Assembly (NCBI GenBank): GCA_017543415.1
Contig: JAFYGD010000121.1
Coordinates: 1 to 13,183, forward strand
DNA length: 13,183 nt
Direction: 5' to 3'
Origin: Eubacterium sp.
Lineage (GTDB): Bacteria; Bacillota; Clostridia; Oscillospirales; Acutalibacteraceae
Shown: positions 5,555-12,780 of the stretch, one piece after another
How the letters are laid out: every line of letters begins with the position of its first letter
Position numbering within the stretch: the first letter of the stretch is position 1
The notes under the pieces: model-generated
Told to the model about the DNA's origin: nothing
Database searches by the model: none
What the model saw: the letters and a program-made list of their open reading frames with translations, nothing else
Made by a program: the position numbers and the translations under genes

Positions 5555-5908
5555 ATGGCAAGAATTAAGGGCGCAATGATGACGCGCAAAAGAAGAAAAA
5601 AGGTATTAAAGGCAGCTAAGGGTTATTACGGCTCAAAGCACGCTCTTTTCAAGACTGCAAAACAGGCAGTAATGAAGAGCGGTAACTATGCATATATCGG
5701 AAGAAAGCAGAAGAAAAGGGATTTCAGACGTCTTTGGATTACCCGTATTTCTGCAGGCTGTAAGGCAAACGGTATGAATTATTCAACCTTTATGAACGGC
5801 CTTAAGAAGGCAGGCATCGACCTTAACAGAAAGATGCTTTCGGAAATCGCTATTTCCGACCCTGAGGCTTTCACAGCTCTTACAGACGCAGCAAAGGCTG
5901 CTTTATAA
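5555..5908 (+). CDS. rplT: 50S ribosomal protein L20
   Basis: A 117-residue protein that binds 23S rRNA early in 50S assembly and, in Firmicutes, also binds the leader of its own operon to repress it. The family blocks are present: [17 protein letters not shown] (10-26), [13 protein letters not shown] (35-47), [16 protein letters not shown] (50-65) and [21 protein letters not shown] (79-99). Length is standard. One oddity is the start [16 protein letters not shown], slightly different from the common MARVKRG beginning. AGAGGT at 5541-5546 precedes ATG 5555 by 8 bases. It is the last gene of the operon, 42 bases after rpmI and followed at once by a terminator. It is the likely effector of the leader switch at 4632-4757. 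Confidence 0.98.
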   Translation: MARIKGAMMTRKRRKKVLKAAKGYYGSKHALFKTAKQAVMKSGNYAYIGRKQKKRDFRRLWITRISAGCKANGMNYSTFMNGLKKAGIDLNRKMLSEIAISDPEAFTALTDAAKAAL

Positions 5909-5915
5909 TCAACTG

Positions 5916-5941
5916 ACCGCGGGGTAATTCCGCGGTTTTTT
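5916..5941 (+). terminator. Rho-independent terminator of the infC-rpmI-rplT operon
   Basis: Stem ACCGCGG (5916-5922) with CCGCGGT (5930-5936), loop GGTAATT, followed by six T (5936-5941). It is 7 bases past the rplT stop and only 16 bases before the next start codon. Confidence 0.9.
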
Positions 5942-5944
5942 ATT

Positions 5945-5950
5945 GAGGAG
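5945..5950 (+). promoter_or_regulatory. Ribosome binding site fixing the transporter start
   Basis: GAGGAG lies 7 bases before ATG 5958. The frame is open upstream to TTG 5943, but that codon overlaps this site and the terminator T-run, so it is not a credible start. Confidence 0.85.
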
Positions 5951-5957
5951 AATAATT

Positions 5958-7196
5958 ATGCTTAACAATAAATGGATGCGCGCGGCTGTTCCCGCATTGT
6001 TAATCCACTGTTCAATAGGCACTGTTTACTGCTGGTCAACGTTTAAGGAGGCTGTTGCCGAAAAAATCGGTATGAGCACCTTCGCTGTAGGCTGGGCATT
6101 TTCTCTGGCAATATTCTTTCTCGGTATGTCCGCTGCCTTTGCAGGCAGAATGGTTGAAAGGGATATTCATAAATCCTCGCTCATCTCCTGCCTCTGCTTT
6201 ACCGCAGGTATGCTCGGAACCGATCTGTTTATTCAGTTTACTACCGGCATTGTTGCTTTAATCGGCGTTTTTGTATGCTATGGCTGTATTATGGGTATCG
6301 GCCTCGGTATCGGCTACCTGACTCCCGTTAAAACGCTTATGCTCTGGTTTTCGGAGAAAAAAGGACTTGCAACGGGTATTTCAATTATGGGCTTCGGTCT
6401 TGCAAAGGCTATCGCTACTCCTATTATGGAAAAAATCCAGGCAAGCCTCGGTATTTCCGCAATGTTCTATATTCTCGGCGCGGTATATTTCGTAATGATG
6501 ATGCTCGGCCACTTCCTTCTTAAAAAGCCCGAAGGCTGGGTTGAGCCCGATGATAAAAAGTCCGATTTCAGACCCCTTGAAATGTTTAAAAACAAGGTCT
6601 TCCTCGGCATCTGGCTGATGTTCTTTATCAATATCCACTGCGGTCTTGCGCTGATTACTTATGAAAAGCAAATCCTCGGCGTAACCTTTGAGGGTATGGC
6701 TGTCCTTGCCGCAATGGTAAGCATTGTTCCTTCCGTTACGGCTGCGTTCAACGCGCTCGGAAGAATAGGCTATTCAACCGTTTCGGATAAAATGAAGGAC
6801 AGAAATACGGTATATAAAATTATTTTTATCAGCTGTATTGCAATAACCGCAGCCGCGCTTTTCACAAGGGCGATTTCAAGCGGACCGAAATCAATTATTT
6901 TCGGCGGAATTGTAATAGTTCTGCTCTGCCTTGTAAACCTCGGCTACGGCGGCGGCTTTTCAACGCTTCCCGCTCTGCTTTCCTCACGCTTCGGCATGGA
7001 TAAAATAAGCAAAATTCACGGTCTTTCGCTTTCAGCGTGGGCGGTTGCCGGAATAACGGGCAACAATATGAGCGAGCTTATACTGAAAGCCACCAACCGT
7101 ACATATGATTATATTCTTATTGCAACGCTTGCGCTTTACGCCGCAGCGCTCGTAATCTGTATAACTCTTGTAGGTAAAAAAGCAAAAAGCGAATAA
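5958..7196 (+). CDS. MFS transporter, oxalate/formate antiporter (OFA)-like
   Basis: Predicted 412-residue major facilitator with about 12 membrane helices and a central hydrophilic loop (about 168-200, KKPEGWVEPDDKKSDFRPLE). Three stretches resemble the OFA family: GIGLGIGYLTPVKTLMLWF then SEKKGLATG (113-140); NALGRIGYSTVSDKMKDRN (255-273), the second-half GR..x..SDK.x.R motif; and GYGGGFSTLPALLSSRFG (329-346). OFA members include the Oxalobacter oxalate:formate exchanger OxlT, but many relatives carry other monocarboxylates, so the substrate here is open. No formyl-CoA transferase or oxalyl-CoA decarboxylase gene is nearby. The start is ATG 5958, placed by GAGGAG. The gene lies just after the rplT terminator with no convincing promoter and ends at its own terminator, so it may rely on read-through. 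Class call firm; substrate unknown. Confidence 0.85.
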   Translation: MLNNKWMRAAVPALLIHCSIGTVYCWSTFKEAVAEKIGMSTFAVGWAFSLAIFFLGMSAAFAGRMVERDIHKSSLISCLCFTAGMLGTDLFIQFTTGIVALIGVFVCYGCIMGIGLGIGYLTPVKTLMLWFSEKKGLATGISIMGFGLAKAIATPIMEKIQASLGISAMFYILGAVYFVMMMLGHFLLKKPEGWVEPDDKKSDFRPLEMFKNKVFLGIWLMFFINIHCGLALITYEKQILGVTFEGMAVLAAMVSIVPSVTAAFNALGRIGYSTVSDKMKDRNTVYKIIFISCIAITAAALFTRAISSGPKSIIFGGIVIVLLCLVNLGYGGGFSTLPALLSSRFGMDKISKIHGLSLSAWAVAGITGNNMSELILKATNRTYDYILIATLALYAAALVICITLVGKKAKSE

Positions 7197-7202
7197 TTAT
7201 CG

Positions 7203-7228
7203 GGGAGGGTATAAGTACCCTCCCTTTT
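7203..7228 (+). terminator. Rho-independent terminator after the MFS transporter
   Basis: Stem GGGAGGGTA (7203-7211) with TACCCTCCC (7216-7224), a 4-base loop TAAG, then TTTT. The first eight bases of each arm are identical to the terminator at 3755-3786. Confidence 0.88.
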
Positions 7229-7230
7229 AT

Positions 7231-7303
7231 ATGCAAAAATGTCAAAAATCACCGAGTTTTTGTTACCGTTTTTTAATAATATAAACTATTGATATTTTTG
7301 CAT
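7231..7303. repeat. 15-bp inverted repeat upstream of the trmH-like gene
   Basis: ATGCAAAAATGTCAA (7231-7245) and TTGATATTTTTGCAT (7289-7303) are reverse complements at 14 of 15 positions; the odd pair (G7241/T7293) would be a G-U pair in RNA. The 43 bases between are AT-rich. The right arm contains the -35 box of the promoter at 7289-7316, so a bound protein or loop could affect transcription. The left arm starts 3 bases after the upstream terminator. Confidence 0.6.
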
Positions 7304-7316
7304 TATAATGTATAAT
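7289..7316 (+). promoter_or_regulatory. Promoter of the trmH-dprA-topA-trmFO-rnc cluster
   Basis: TTGATA (7289-7294), a 16-base spacer and TATAAT (7311-7316); a second TATAAT lies at 7304-7309 without a well-placed -35. The predicted start near 7323 leaves a leader of about 70 bases, in which I see no strong hairpin. It is the only good promoter seen before the window end on this strand. Confidence 0.7.
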
Positions 7317-7380
7317 ATATATTATTATAAATAGAACTGTGATTGTTTTAAACGAAACAGGCTATGCCGAATTAAAGCAC

Positions 7381-7385
7381 GGGAG
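7381..7385 (+). promoter_or_regulatory. Ribosome binding site fixing the trmH-like start
   Basis: GGGAG lies 6 bases before ATG 7392. An in-frame ATG at 7386 abuts this site with no spacing and is therefore unlikely. Confidence 0.75.
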
Positions 7386-7391
7386 ATGTGT

Positions 7392-8159
7392 ATGGAAAGA
7401 ATCACAAGCAAAACAAATCAACTTGTTAAGGATATCAAAAGGCTTATTACATCTTCGGGGGAGAGGGCTGAAAAAAAGCTCTTCGTGCTTGAGGGTGCAA
7501 GGCTCTGTTTTGATGTCCTTAATTCTGATTATGGGGTAAAATACTTTTTGATTACCGAATCGGCTTTTGAAAAGTATTCCGAAAAAGCGGAAAAGCTTGA
7601 AGCCGTTTCCGAAAAGGCTTTTATTATCTCCGATGAGATTTCCGAAAAGCTCGGTGAAACAAAAAACGCCCAGGGAATTTTTGCGGTATGTAAAATGAAG
7701 GAGAGCGCTCCCGGGCTTACCGATAAGGTTATAGCCCTTGACAATGTTCAGGACCCGGCAAATATCGGCGCAATCTTCAGAACAGCGGAAGCTCTCGGAA
7801 TTAAAAGCGTTATTACTTATAATTGCTGCGATATTTATAATCCCAAAACCTTAAGGGCTTCAATGGGCGGCGTGCTTCGCCTTGCTCCCGTTGAAAGCCA
7901 AAGCCTTGCAAAAACGCTTGACGGGCTTAAAGGCAGATATAAGATTTATTCAACGGTGCCCGCTTCAGCTGCGGTTAAGATTACCGATGTTGATTTTACC
8001 TGCCCGAGCATATGCGTTATAGGAAATGAAGCAAACGGCGTCAGCGAAGAGGTGAAAGCCGTGTCTGACGCTCTTGTAACAATCCCGATGAACGGCAACG
8101 CAGAAAGCCTTAACGCCGCCGCCGCCGCATCAATCGTTATGTGGGAGATGCTTAGATAA
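7392..8159 (+). CDS. TrmH/SpoU-family RNA 2'-O-methyltransferase
   Basis: Predicted 255-residue SpoU-type (SPOUT fold) enzyme that uses S-adenosylmethionine to methylate a ribose 2'-OH in rRNA or tRNA; the target nucleotide is not evident. The N-terminal substrate-binding domain (about 1-105) starts MERITSKTNQLVKDIKRL and includes KLFVLEGARLCFD, as in the RlmB/TsnR-like branch. The three SpoU motifs follow: motif 1 LDNVQDPANIGAIFRTAEALG (about 116-136, with N124 and R130), motif 2 CVIGNEANGVSEEV (208-221) and motif 3 IPMNGNAESLNAAAAASI (231-248), forming the knotted SAM site. Length is typical. The start is ATG 7392 because the GGGAG is too close to ATG 7386. Its TAA overlaps the dprA ATG by one base (TAATG), so translation is probably coupled. 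It appears to be first in the five-gene run to rnc. Confidence 0.9.
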   Translation: MERITSKTNQLVKDIKRLITSSGERAEKKLFVLEGARLCFDVLNSDYGVKYFLITESAFEKYSEKAEKLEAVSEKAFIISDEISEKLGETKNAQGIFAVCKMKESAPGLTDKVIALDNVQDPANIGAIFRTAEALGIKSVITYNCCDIYNPKTLRASMGGVLRLAPVESQSLAKTLDGLKGRYKIYSTVPASAAVKITDVDFTCPSICVIGNEANGVSEEVKAVSDALVTIPMNGNAESLNAAAAASIVMWEMLR

Positions 8160-9349
8160 TGGACGTAAGGTACTGGGTATGGCTTCAGATGTGCCTTGGC
8201 GAAGGCGCACGTTTTAAGCCTATTATTGAGGAATTCGGCTCGGTCAAAGAGCTTTATTCAAAAAATATAATCGACTGGAAAATGAGCCCCTCCCTTACGG
8301 CGGCGCAGGTTGAACGCCTTACAAGATTTTCACTCAGCGATGCTGAAAAGATTATTCTTGAATGTGACCGTAACGAGTGGAAAATAATATGCTATGAGGA
8401 CGGGCTTTATCCCGAAAAGCTGCGTAATATTCCAAACCCTCCCGCCGTACTTTATATTGACGGCGAAATGCCGAGGTTTGACGCCTTTGCGGTAATCGGC
8501 ATTGTAGGAACGCGCAAGGCTTCCCCGTACGCAGTCAAAGCCGCAAGGCTTATGGCAAAGGGCATATCGCTCTGCGGCGGAATTATCGTAAGCGGAGGCG
8601 CGCTCGGTGTTGACAGCGCAGCCCATAACGGCGCGTTTGACGCGGGTGCAAAAACCTATGCTGTGCTCGGCAGCGGCTTCGGTACGGATTACCTCCGTTC
8701 AAATAAGGAGCTTCGCGGGCATATAAGCAAAAACGGCGCCCTTATTACCGAATATCCTCCGTTTGTTAAGGCTGATAAAACCACCTTCCCAATGAGAAAC
8801 AGAATTATCAGCGGACTTTCGGACGGAATACTTGTTGTTGAAGCGGGCGTGAAAAGCGGTTCGCTTATAACTGCTCAGCACGCAGCGGAGCAGGGCAGGG
8901 ACATTTTTGCTATCCCCGCTTCCATACTTGATTATAATTTCTACGGAACCAATAAACTGCTTGACGACGGCGCAACCGCCGCAACCTCTCCGCAGATTTT
9001 ACTTGAAAGATATGCGGGTATTTACGATACCCTTGACCTTTCAAAAATCAAAACCTTAAGGGAACTTGCGGAAAGTAAAAATCCCGCAAATACAAAAGAA
9101 GAGCAGCAGTTCACTTTTGACAACGTCCGTCACGACCGCGCTTTGCGTTTGCAGCGTGAGGAAAAGGCGCTTTCGCTTGAGGGCGATGAACGCAGGGTGT
9201 ATAACGCCCTTGAAGATGAACTGTGCGGAATAGAAACCATTATTGAAAAAACCGGTCTTGAATCGCCTAAAGCTCTTGCGGCGCTTACCCTGCTTGAAAT
9301 GAAGGGAATTGCCGAAAGCGCTTCGGGTAAAAGATATAAGCTGAAGTAA
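8159..9349 (+). CDS. dprA: DNA processing protein DprA
   Basis: DprA (Smf) binds incoming single-stranded DNA and loads RecA in natural transformation; it is also kept in many bacteria not known to be competent. The 396-residue protein has an N-terminal helical region (1-75), a Rossmann-like core (about 76-290) and a C-terminal winged-helix-like domain (about 325-396, DERRVYNALEDELCGIETII). Core motifs are VGTRKAS (116-122), SGGALGVDSAAH (145-156), FPMRNRIISGLSDGILVVEA (210-229) and GSLITAQHAAEQGRDIFAIP (234-253). The strand-loop usually reading GSGLD..YP..N reads GSGFGTDYLRSNKEL here, a mild variation. The ATG overlaps the stop of the trmH-like gene, with GGGAG at 8143-8147. topA follows after 23 bases, the dprA-topA order common in Firmicutes. 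No other competence gene is in view. Confidence 0.96.
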   Translation: MDVRYWVWLQMCLGEGARFKPIIEEFGSVKELYSKNIIDWKMSPSLTAAQVERLTRFSLSDAEKIILECDRNEWKIICYEDGLYPEKLRNIPNPPAVLYIDGEMPRFDAFAVIGIVGTRKASPYAVKAARLMAKGISLCGGIIVSGGALGVDSAAHNGAFDAGAKTYAVLGSGFGTDYLRSNKELRGHISKNGALITEYPPFVKADKTTFPMRNRIISGLSDGILVVEAGVKSGSLITAQHAAEQGRDIFAIPASILDYNFYGTNKLLDDGATAATSPQILLERYAGIYDTLDLSKIKTLRELAESKNPANTKEEQQFTFDNVRHDRALRLQREEKALSLEGDERRVYNALEDELCGIETIIEKTGLESPKALAALTLLEMKGIAESASGKRYKLK

Positions 9350-9372
9350 ATCACCGAAAGGATAAAAATATA

Positions 9373-11481
9373 ATGTCAAAACTTGTTATTGTAGAGTCGC
9401 CTGCAAAGGCAAAAAACATCAAAGGTTATCTCGGCAAGGGCTATGACGTAATCGCCTCAATGGGCCACGTGCGCGACCTTCCCGCCGCAAGACTTTCCGT
9501 TGATGTTGAAAATAATTTTGAACCAAAGTACGCAATCATTAAGGGAAAGGAAAACTTCATCTCCGATTTGAAGAAAAAGGCGGATAAAGCCGACTACGTA
9601 TATCTTGCAACTGATCCTGACCGTGAAGGAGAAGCAATTTCATGGCATCTTGCAAATATACTTGACCTCAATCTCAATGATAAAAACCGCGTAACCTTTA
9701 ACGAAATTACAAAAACCGGAGTTCAAAAGGGTATGGCAGCCCCAAGGAAAATTGACCTTGATTTGGTTAACGCTCAGCAGGCACGCCGTATTCTTGACCG
9801 CCTTATCGGCTATAAGCTCTCACCGTTTGTAAGCCAGAAAATCAGGCGCGGCCTTTCAGCAGGACGCGTTCAGTCCGTTGCTCTGCGCCTTGTTGTTGAC
9901 AGGGAGAACGAAATCAGAGCCTTCGTACCGGAAGAATACTGGTCAATTGACGCAAAGCTTACAAATCCTCCCGAGCGCAAGGTGTTCTCCGCAACGCTTG
10001 TTGAGGACCCGCAGGGCAATAAGCTCCGTCTTGACAAAAAGAATATTGCAAATAAGGAAATGAGCGATAAAATTCTTGCGGAGCTTGACGGCGCTGAATA
10101 CGTTGTTAAGTCCGTAAAGAAAGGCTCCCGTAAAAAGAGCCCGACTCCGCCGTTCATTACCTCAACGCTTCAGCAGGAGGCTTCGCGCCGTCTGTCCTTC
10201 CAGGCAAGAAGAACAATGAAGGCAGCGCAGGAGCTTTACGAGGGCGTTGACATCAAGGGTAAGGGCACAATGGGTCTTATTACCTATATGAGAACGGACT
10301 CTCTCCGTATTTCCGAAGAGGCGCGTGCAGCGGGTAACGATTATATCCGTAAAACCTACGGTGAAAAGTACCTTCCTGCAAAGCCGAGGTACTTCAGAAC
10401 AAGAGAAAACGCTCAGGACGGCCATGAGGCAATCCGCCCTGCAACCCCGTCAATTACTCCTGACAGCGTTAAGGACTCCCTTACCTCAGACCAGTATAAG
10501 ATTTATAAGCTTGTCTGGGAACGCTTCATAGCTTCGCTTATGGAAAGCTGCGTTCAGGAAACAATGAAAATTGAAATTGACGCAAACGGCTATCTGTTCA
10601 ACGCAACGGGCTACACCGTTAAGTTTGACGGATTTACCGCTCTTTATGAAGAAAAGACCGATGACAGCGAAAAAACCGCTGCCGAAGCTCCGCTACCGCC
10701 TATGAAGGAGGGCGACGTGCTCCGCTTAAGGTCAATTCAGGGTAATCAGCACTTTACCCAGCCGCCCGCCCGCTATACCGAAGCGTCGCTTATCAAAGCG
10801 CTTGAGGAAAACGGTGTCGGCAGACCGTCAACATATGTAACAATTACCTCAACAATTCTTTCAAAGGAATACGTTGTACGTGAGGGCAAGCAGTTCGTAC
10901 CTACCGAGCTCGGCGAGGCTGTAACAAATCTTCTTAAGGATAAGCTTCCGAATATAGTAAACGTAAAATACACCTCTAAAATGGAGGACGACCTTGATAA
11001 AATAGATTCCGGCAATACGGATTATATTGAAATGATTAGGCTTTACTACAATGATTTTGAAGCTCCGCTTGAAAAGGCAAAGGCTGAAATGCAGGGCGTT
11101 AAAATCAAGCTTAAGGAAGAGGAAACCGATGTAATCTGCGATAAGTGCGGAAGAAATATGGTTGTAAAGGTCGGCAGGTTCGGCAAGTTCCTTGCCTGTC
11201 CCGGTTATCCCGAATGTAAAAATACAAAGCCGCTCGTTCATAAAACCCAGGCTAAATGCCCCGAATGCGGCGGTGATATAGTTGAAAAAAGAACCAAAAA
11301 GGGAACTGCCTTCTTCGGCTGCTCAAATTATCCCAAGTGTAACTTTATGACCTGGGATTCACCGAGCGACGAAGTATGCCCGAAGTGCGGCAAGTCGCTG
11401 TTCAGAAGAAAGGGCAACGTACTCTACTGTCCCGATAAAGAGGGCTGCGGATTTACAAAACCCGCGCCGCGCAAAAAGTAA
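9373..11481 (+). CDS. topA: DNA topoisomerase I (type IA)
   Basis: Relaxes negative supercoils by cutting one DNA strand through a 5'-phosphotyrosine link. The 702-residue protein has the full bacterial layout. The Toprim domain holds VIVESPAKAK with E8 and DPDREGEA (81-88) as metal-binding acids. The cleavage domain has GLITYMRTDSLRIS (301-314) with catalytic Y305 and adjacent R307, plus HEAIRPA (351-357) and GVGRPSTY (481-488). Three C4 zinc ribbons end the protein: C589/C592/C609/C615, C629/C632/C650/C656 and C669/C672/C686/C692. Length is normal for Firmicutes. GAAAGGA at 9356-9362 lies 10 bases before ATG 9373. It follows dprA by 23 bases and precedes trmFO by one base, so it belongs to the same operon. 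Confidence 0.98.
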   Translation: MSKLVIVESPAKAKNIKGYLGKGYDVIASMGHVRDLPAARLSVDVENNFEPKYAIIKGKENFISDLKKKADKADYVYLATDPDREGEAISWHLANILDLNLNDKNRVTFNEITKTGVQKGMAAPRKIDLDLVNAQQARRILDRLIGYKLSPFVSQKIRRGLSAGRVQSVALRLVVDRENEIRAFVPEEYWSIDAKLTNPPERKVFSATLVEDPQGNKLRLDKKNIANKEMSDKILAELDGAEYVVKSVKKGSRKKSPTPPFITSTLQQEASRRLSFQARRTMKAAQELYEGVDIKGKGTMGLITYMRTDSLRISEEARAAGNDYIRKTYGEKYLPAKPRYFRTRENAQDGHEAIRPATPSITPDSVKDSLTSDQYKIYKLVWERFIASLMESCVQETMKIEIDANGYLFNATGYTVKFDGFTALYEEKTDDSEKTAAEAPLPPMKEGDVLRLRSIQGNQHFTQPPARYTEASLIKALEENGVGRPSTYVTITSTILSKEYVVREGKQFVPTELGEAVTNLLKDKLPNIVNVKYTSKMEDDLDKIDSGNTDYIEMIRLYYNDFEAPLEKAKAEMQGVKIKLKEEETDVICDKCGRNMVVKVGRFGKFLACPGYPECKNTKPLVHKTQAKCPECGGDIVEKRTKKGTAFFGCSNYPKCNFMTWDSPSDEVCPKCGKSLFRRKGNVLYCPDKEGCGFTKPAPRKK

Positions 11482-11482
11482 T

Positions 11483-12778
11483 ATGAAAAAATTTACGGTA
11501 GTCGGCGCAGGGCTTGCAGGGTGTGAGTCAGCGTGGCAGATTGCAAACGCGGGTTACAGGGTTACCCTTGTTGAAATGAAGCCCGTGCGTTTCAGCCCGG
11601 CGCATAAAAACGAAGGCTTTGCAGAGCTTGTCTGCTCCAATTCGCTTAAAGCCGCAAGGCTTGAAAGCGCGGCAGGGCTTTTAAAGGCTGAAATGGAGCT
11701 CCTCGGCTCGCTTACCGTCCCTGTAGCAAAGCAAGTCAGCGTACCTGCGGGCGGAGCGCTTGCCGTTGACCGCGAGCTTTTCAGCAGCGCCGTTACGGAA
11801 AAAATCAAGGCTCATCCAAATATCACCGTTGAAAACAGGGTGTACGGCAAAATTGAGCCTGAAGAAAACGAAATACTTATTATCGCAACGGGTCCCCTTA
11901 CCGACGGAGAGCTGAGCGAAGAAATCTCACGCCTTTGCGGAGGTTACCTTTCGTTCTATGACGCAGCGGCTCCCATTGTCACTGCGGAAAGCATTGACCG
12001 CAGCAAGGCTTTCGGCGCTTCGCGTTATGACCGCGGCGGCGATAAGGATTACCTCAACTGCCCGTTCAGTAAGGCTGAATATGAGGCGTTTATCAGCGAG
12101 CTTGTAAACGCCGAGGGCGCAGTCGTTCACGATTTTGATGTTTATGAAGGCTGTATGCCCATTGAAAAGCTTGCAAAGCGCGGGCCTGACGCACCGCGTT
12201 TCGGACCTATGAAGCCCGTCGGACTTGTTGACCCCTCAACGGGGCACCGCCCGTGGGCGTGCGTTCAGCTTCGCCGTGAAAACAGCGAGGGTACAATGTT
12301 CAACCTCGTAGGCTTTCAGACCAATCTTAAATTCGGCGAACAGAAAAGGGTGTTTTCAATGATACCCGGTCTTGAAAACGCAGAGTTCGTACGCTACGGC
12401 GTTATGCACCGCAATTCGTTTATCAATTCGCCGCAGCTTCTTAATGCGGATTACAGTATGAGGAAAAAACCGAATATATTTTTCGCAGGTCAGATTACGG
12501 GCGTTGAAGGATATATGGAAAGCGCAGGTTCAGGAATACTTGCAGGAATTAACGCCTGCCGCCGTGCAGAGGGCAAAATGCCGCTTATTCTTCCAAAGGA
12601 AACAATGCTAGGCGCGCTGTCAGGCTATATCAGTGACGAGAGCGTTTCTGACTTTCAGCCAATGGGCGCAAATTTCGGAATTCTTCCTCCGATTGAGCCC
12701 AAAATCCGCGATAAAAAGGAAAGATACGCCGCTCTTGCAAACAGAGCGATTGAAAAACTAAACTCTATTTTGGAATAA
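11483..12778 (+). CDS. trmFO: Methylenetetrahydrofolate-tRNA-(uracil-5-)-methyltransferase TrmFO
   Basis: FAD-dependent enzyme that makes m5U54 in the tRNA T-loop, taking the methyl carbon from 5,10-methylenetetrahydrofolate instead of SAM (formerly called Gid). The 431-residue protein starts with the dinucleotide-binding motif VVGAGLAGCESA (G8-x-G10-x2-G13), followed by VEMKP and FSPAHKNEGFAELVCSNSLK. C51 and C224 (YEGCMPIEKLAKRG) align by context with the two catalytic cysteines of Bacillus TrmFO. Other blocks typical of the family are GPMKPVGLVDP, NLVGFQTNLKFGEQKRVF, MHRNSFINSP and FAGQITGVEGYMESAGSG. Length fits the usual 430-440. It begins one base after the topA stop, and rnc begins two bases after its own, so it is inside the operon. 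The order topA-trmFO is conserved in Firmicutes. Confidence 0.97.
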   Translation: MKKFTVVGAGLAGCESAWQIANAGYRVTLVEMKPVRFSPAHKNEGFAELVCSNSLKAARLESAAGLLKAEMELLGSLTVPVAKQVSVPAGGALAVDRELFSSAVTEKIKAHPNITVENRVYGKIEPEENEILIIATGPLTDGELSEEISRLCGGYLSFYDAAAPIVTAESIDRSKAFGASRYDRGGDKDYLNCPFSKAEYEAFISELVNAEGAVVHDFDVYEGCMPIEKLAKRGPDAPRFGPMKPVGLVDPSTGHRPWACVQLRRENSEGTMFNLVGFQTNLKFGEQKRVFSMIPGLENAEFVRYGVMHRNSFINSPQLLNADYSMRKKPNIFFAGQITGVEGYMESAGSGILAGINACRRAEGKMPLILPKETMLGALSGYISDESVSDFQPMGANFGILPPIEPKIRDKKERYAALANRAIEKLNSILE

Positions 12779-12780
12779 TT

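Noticed and set aside
5904-5909. TATAAT at the rplT stop codon as a promoter for the OFA-like transporter
   Set aside because: No acceptable -35 lies 16-18 bases upstream (TACAGA or TTACAG at best), and the transcript would begin inside the terminator hairpin.
7217-7245. Divergent minus-strand promoter at the left arm of the 15-bp inverted repeat
   Set aside because: TTGACA is present on the minus strand at 7245-7240, but the place for a -10 falls in the GC-rich terminator stem and no minus-strand gene follows.
10861-11241. 126-codon open frame on the minus strand inside topA
   Set aside because: topA is full length with all motifs and zinc ribbons. The antisense product shows no recognisable features.
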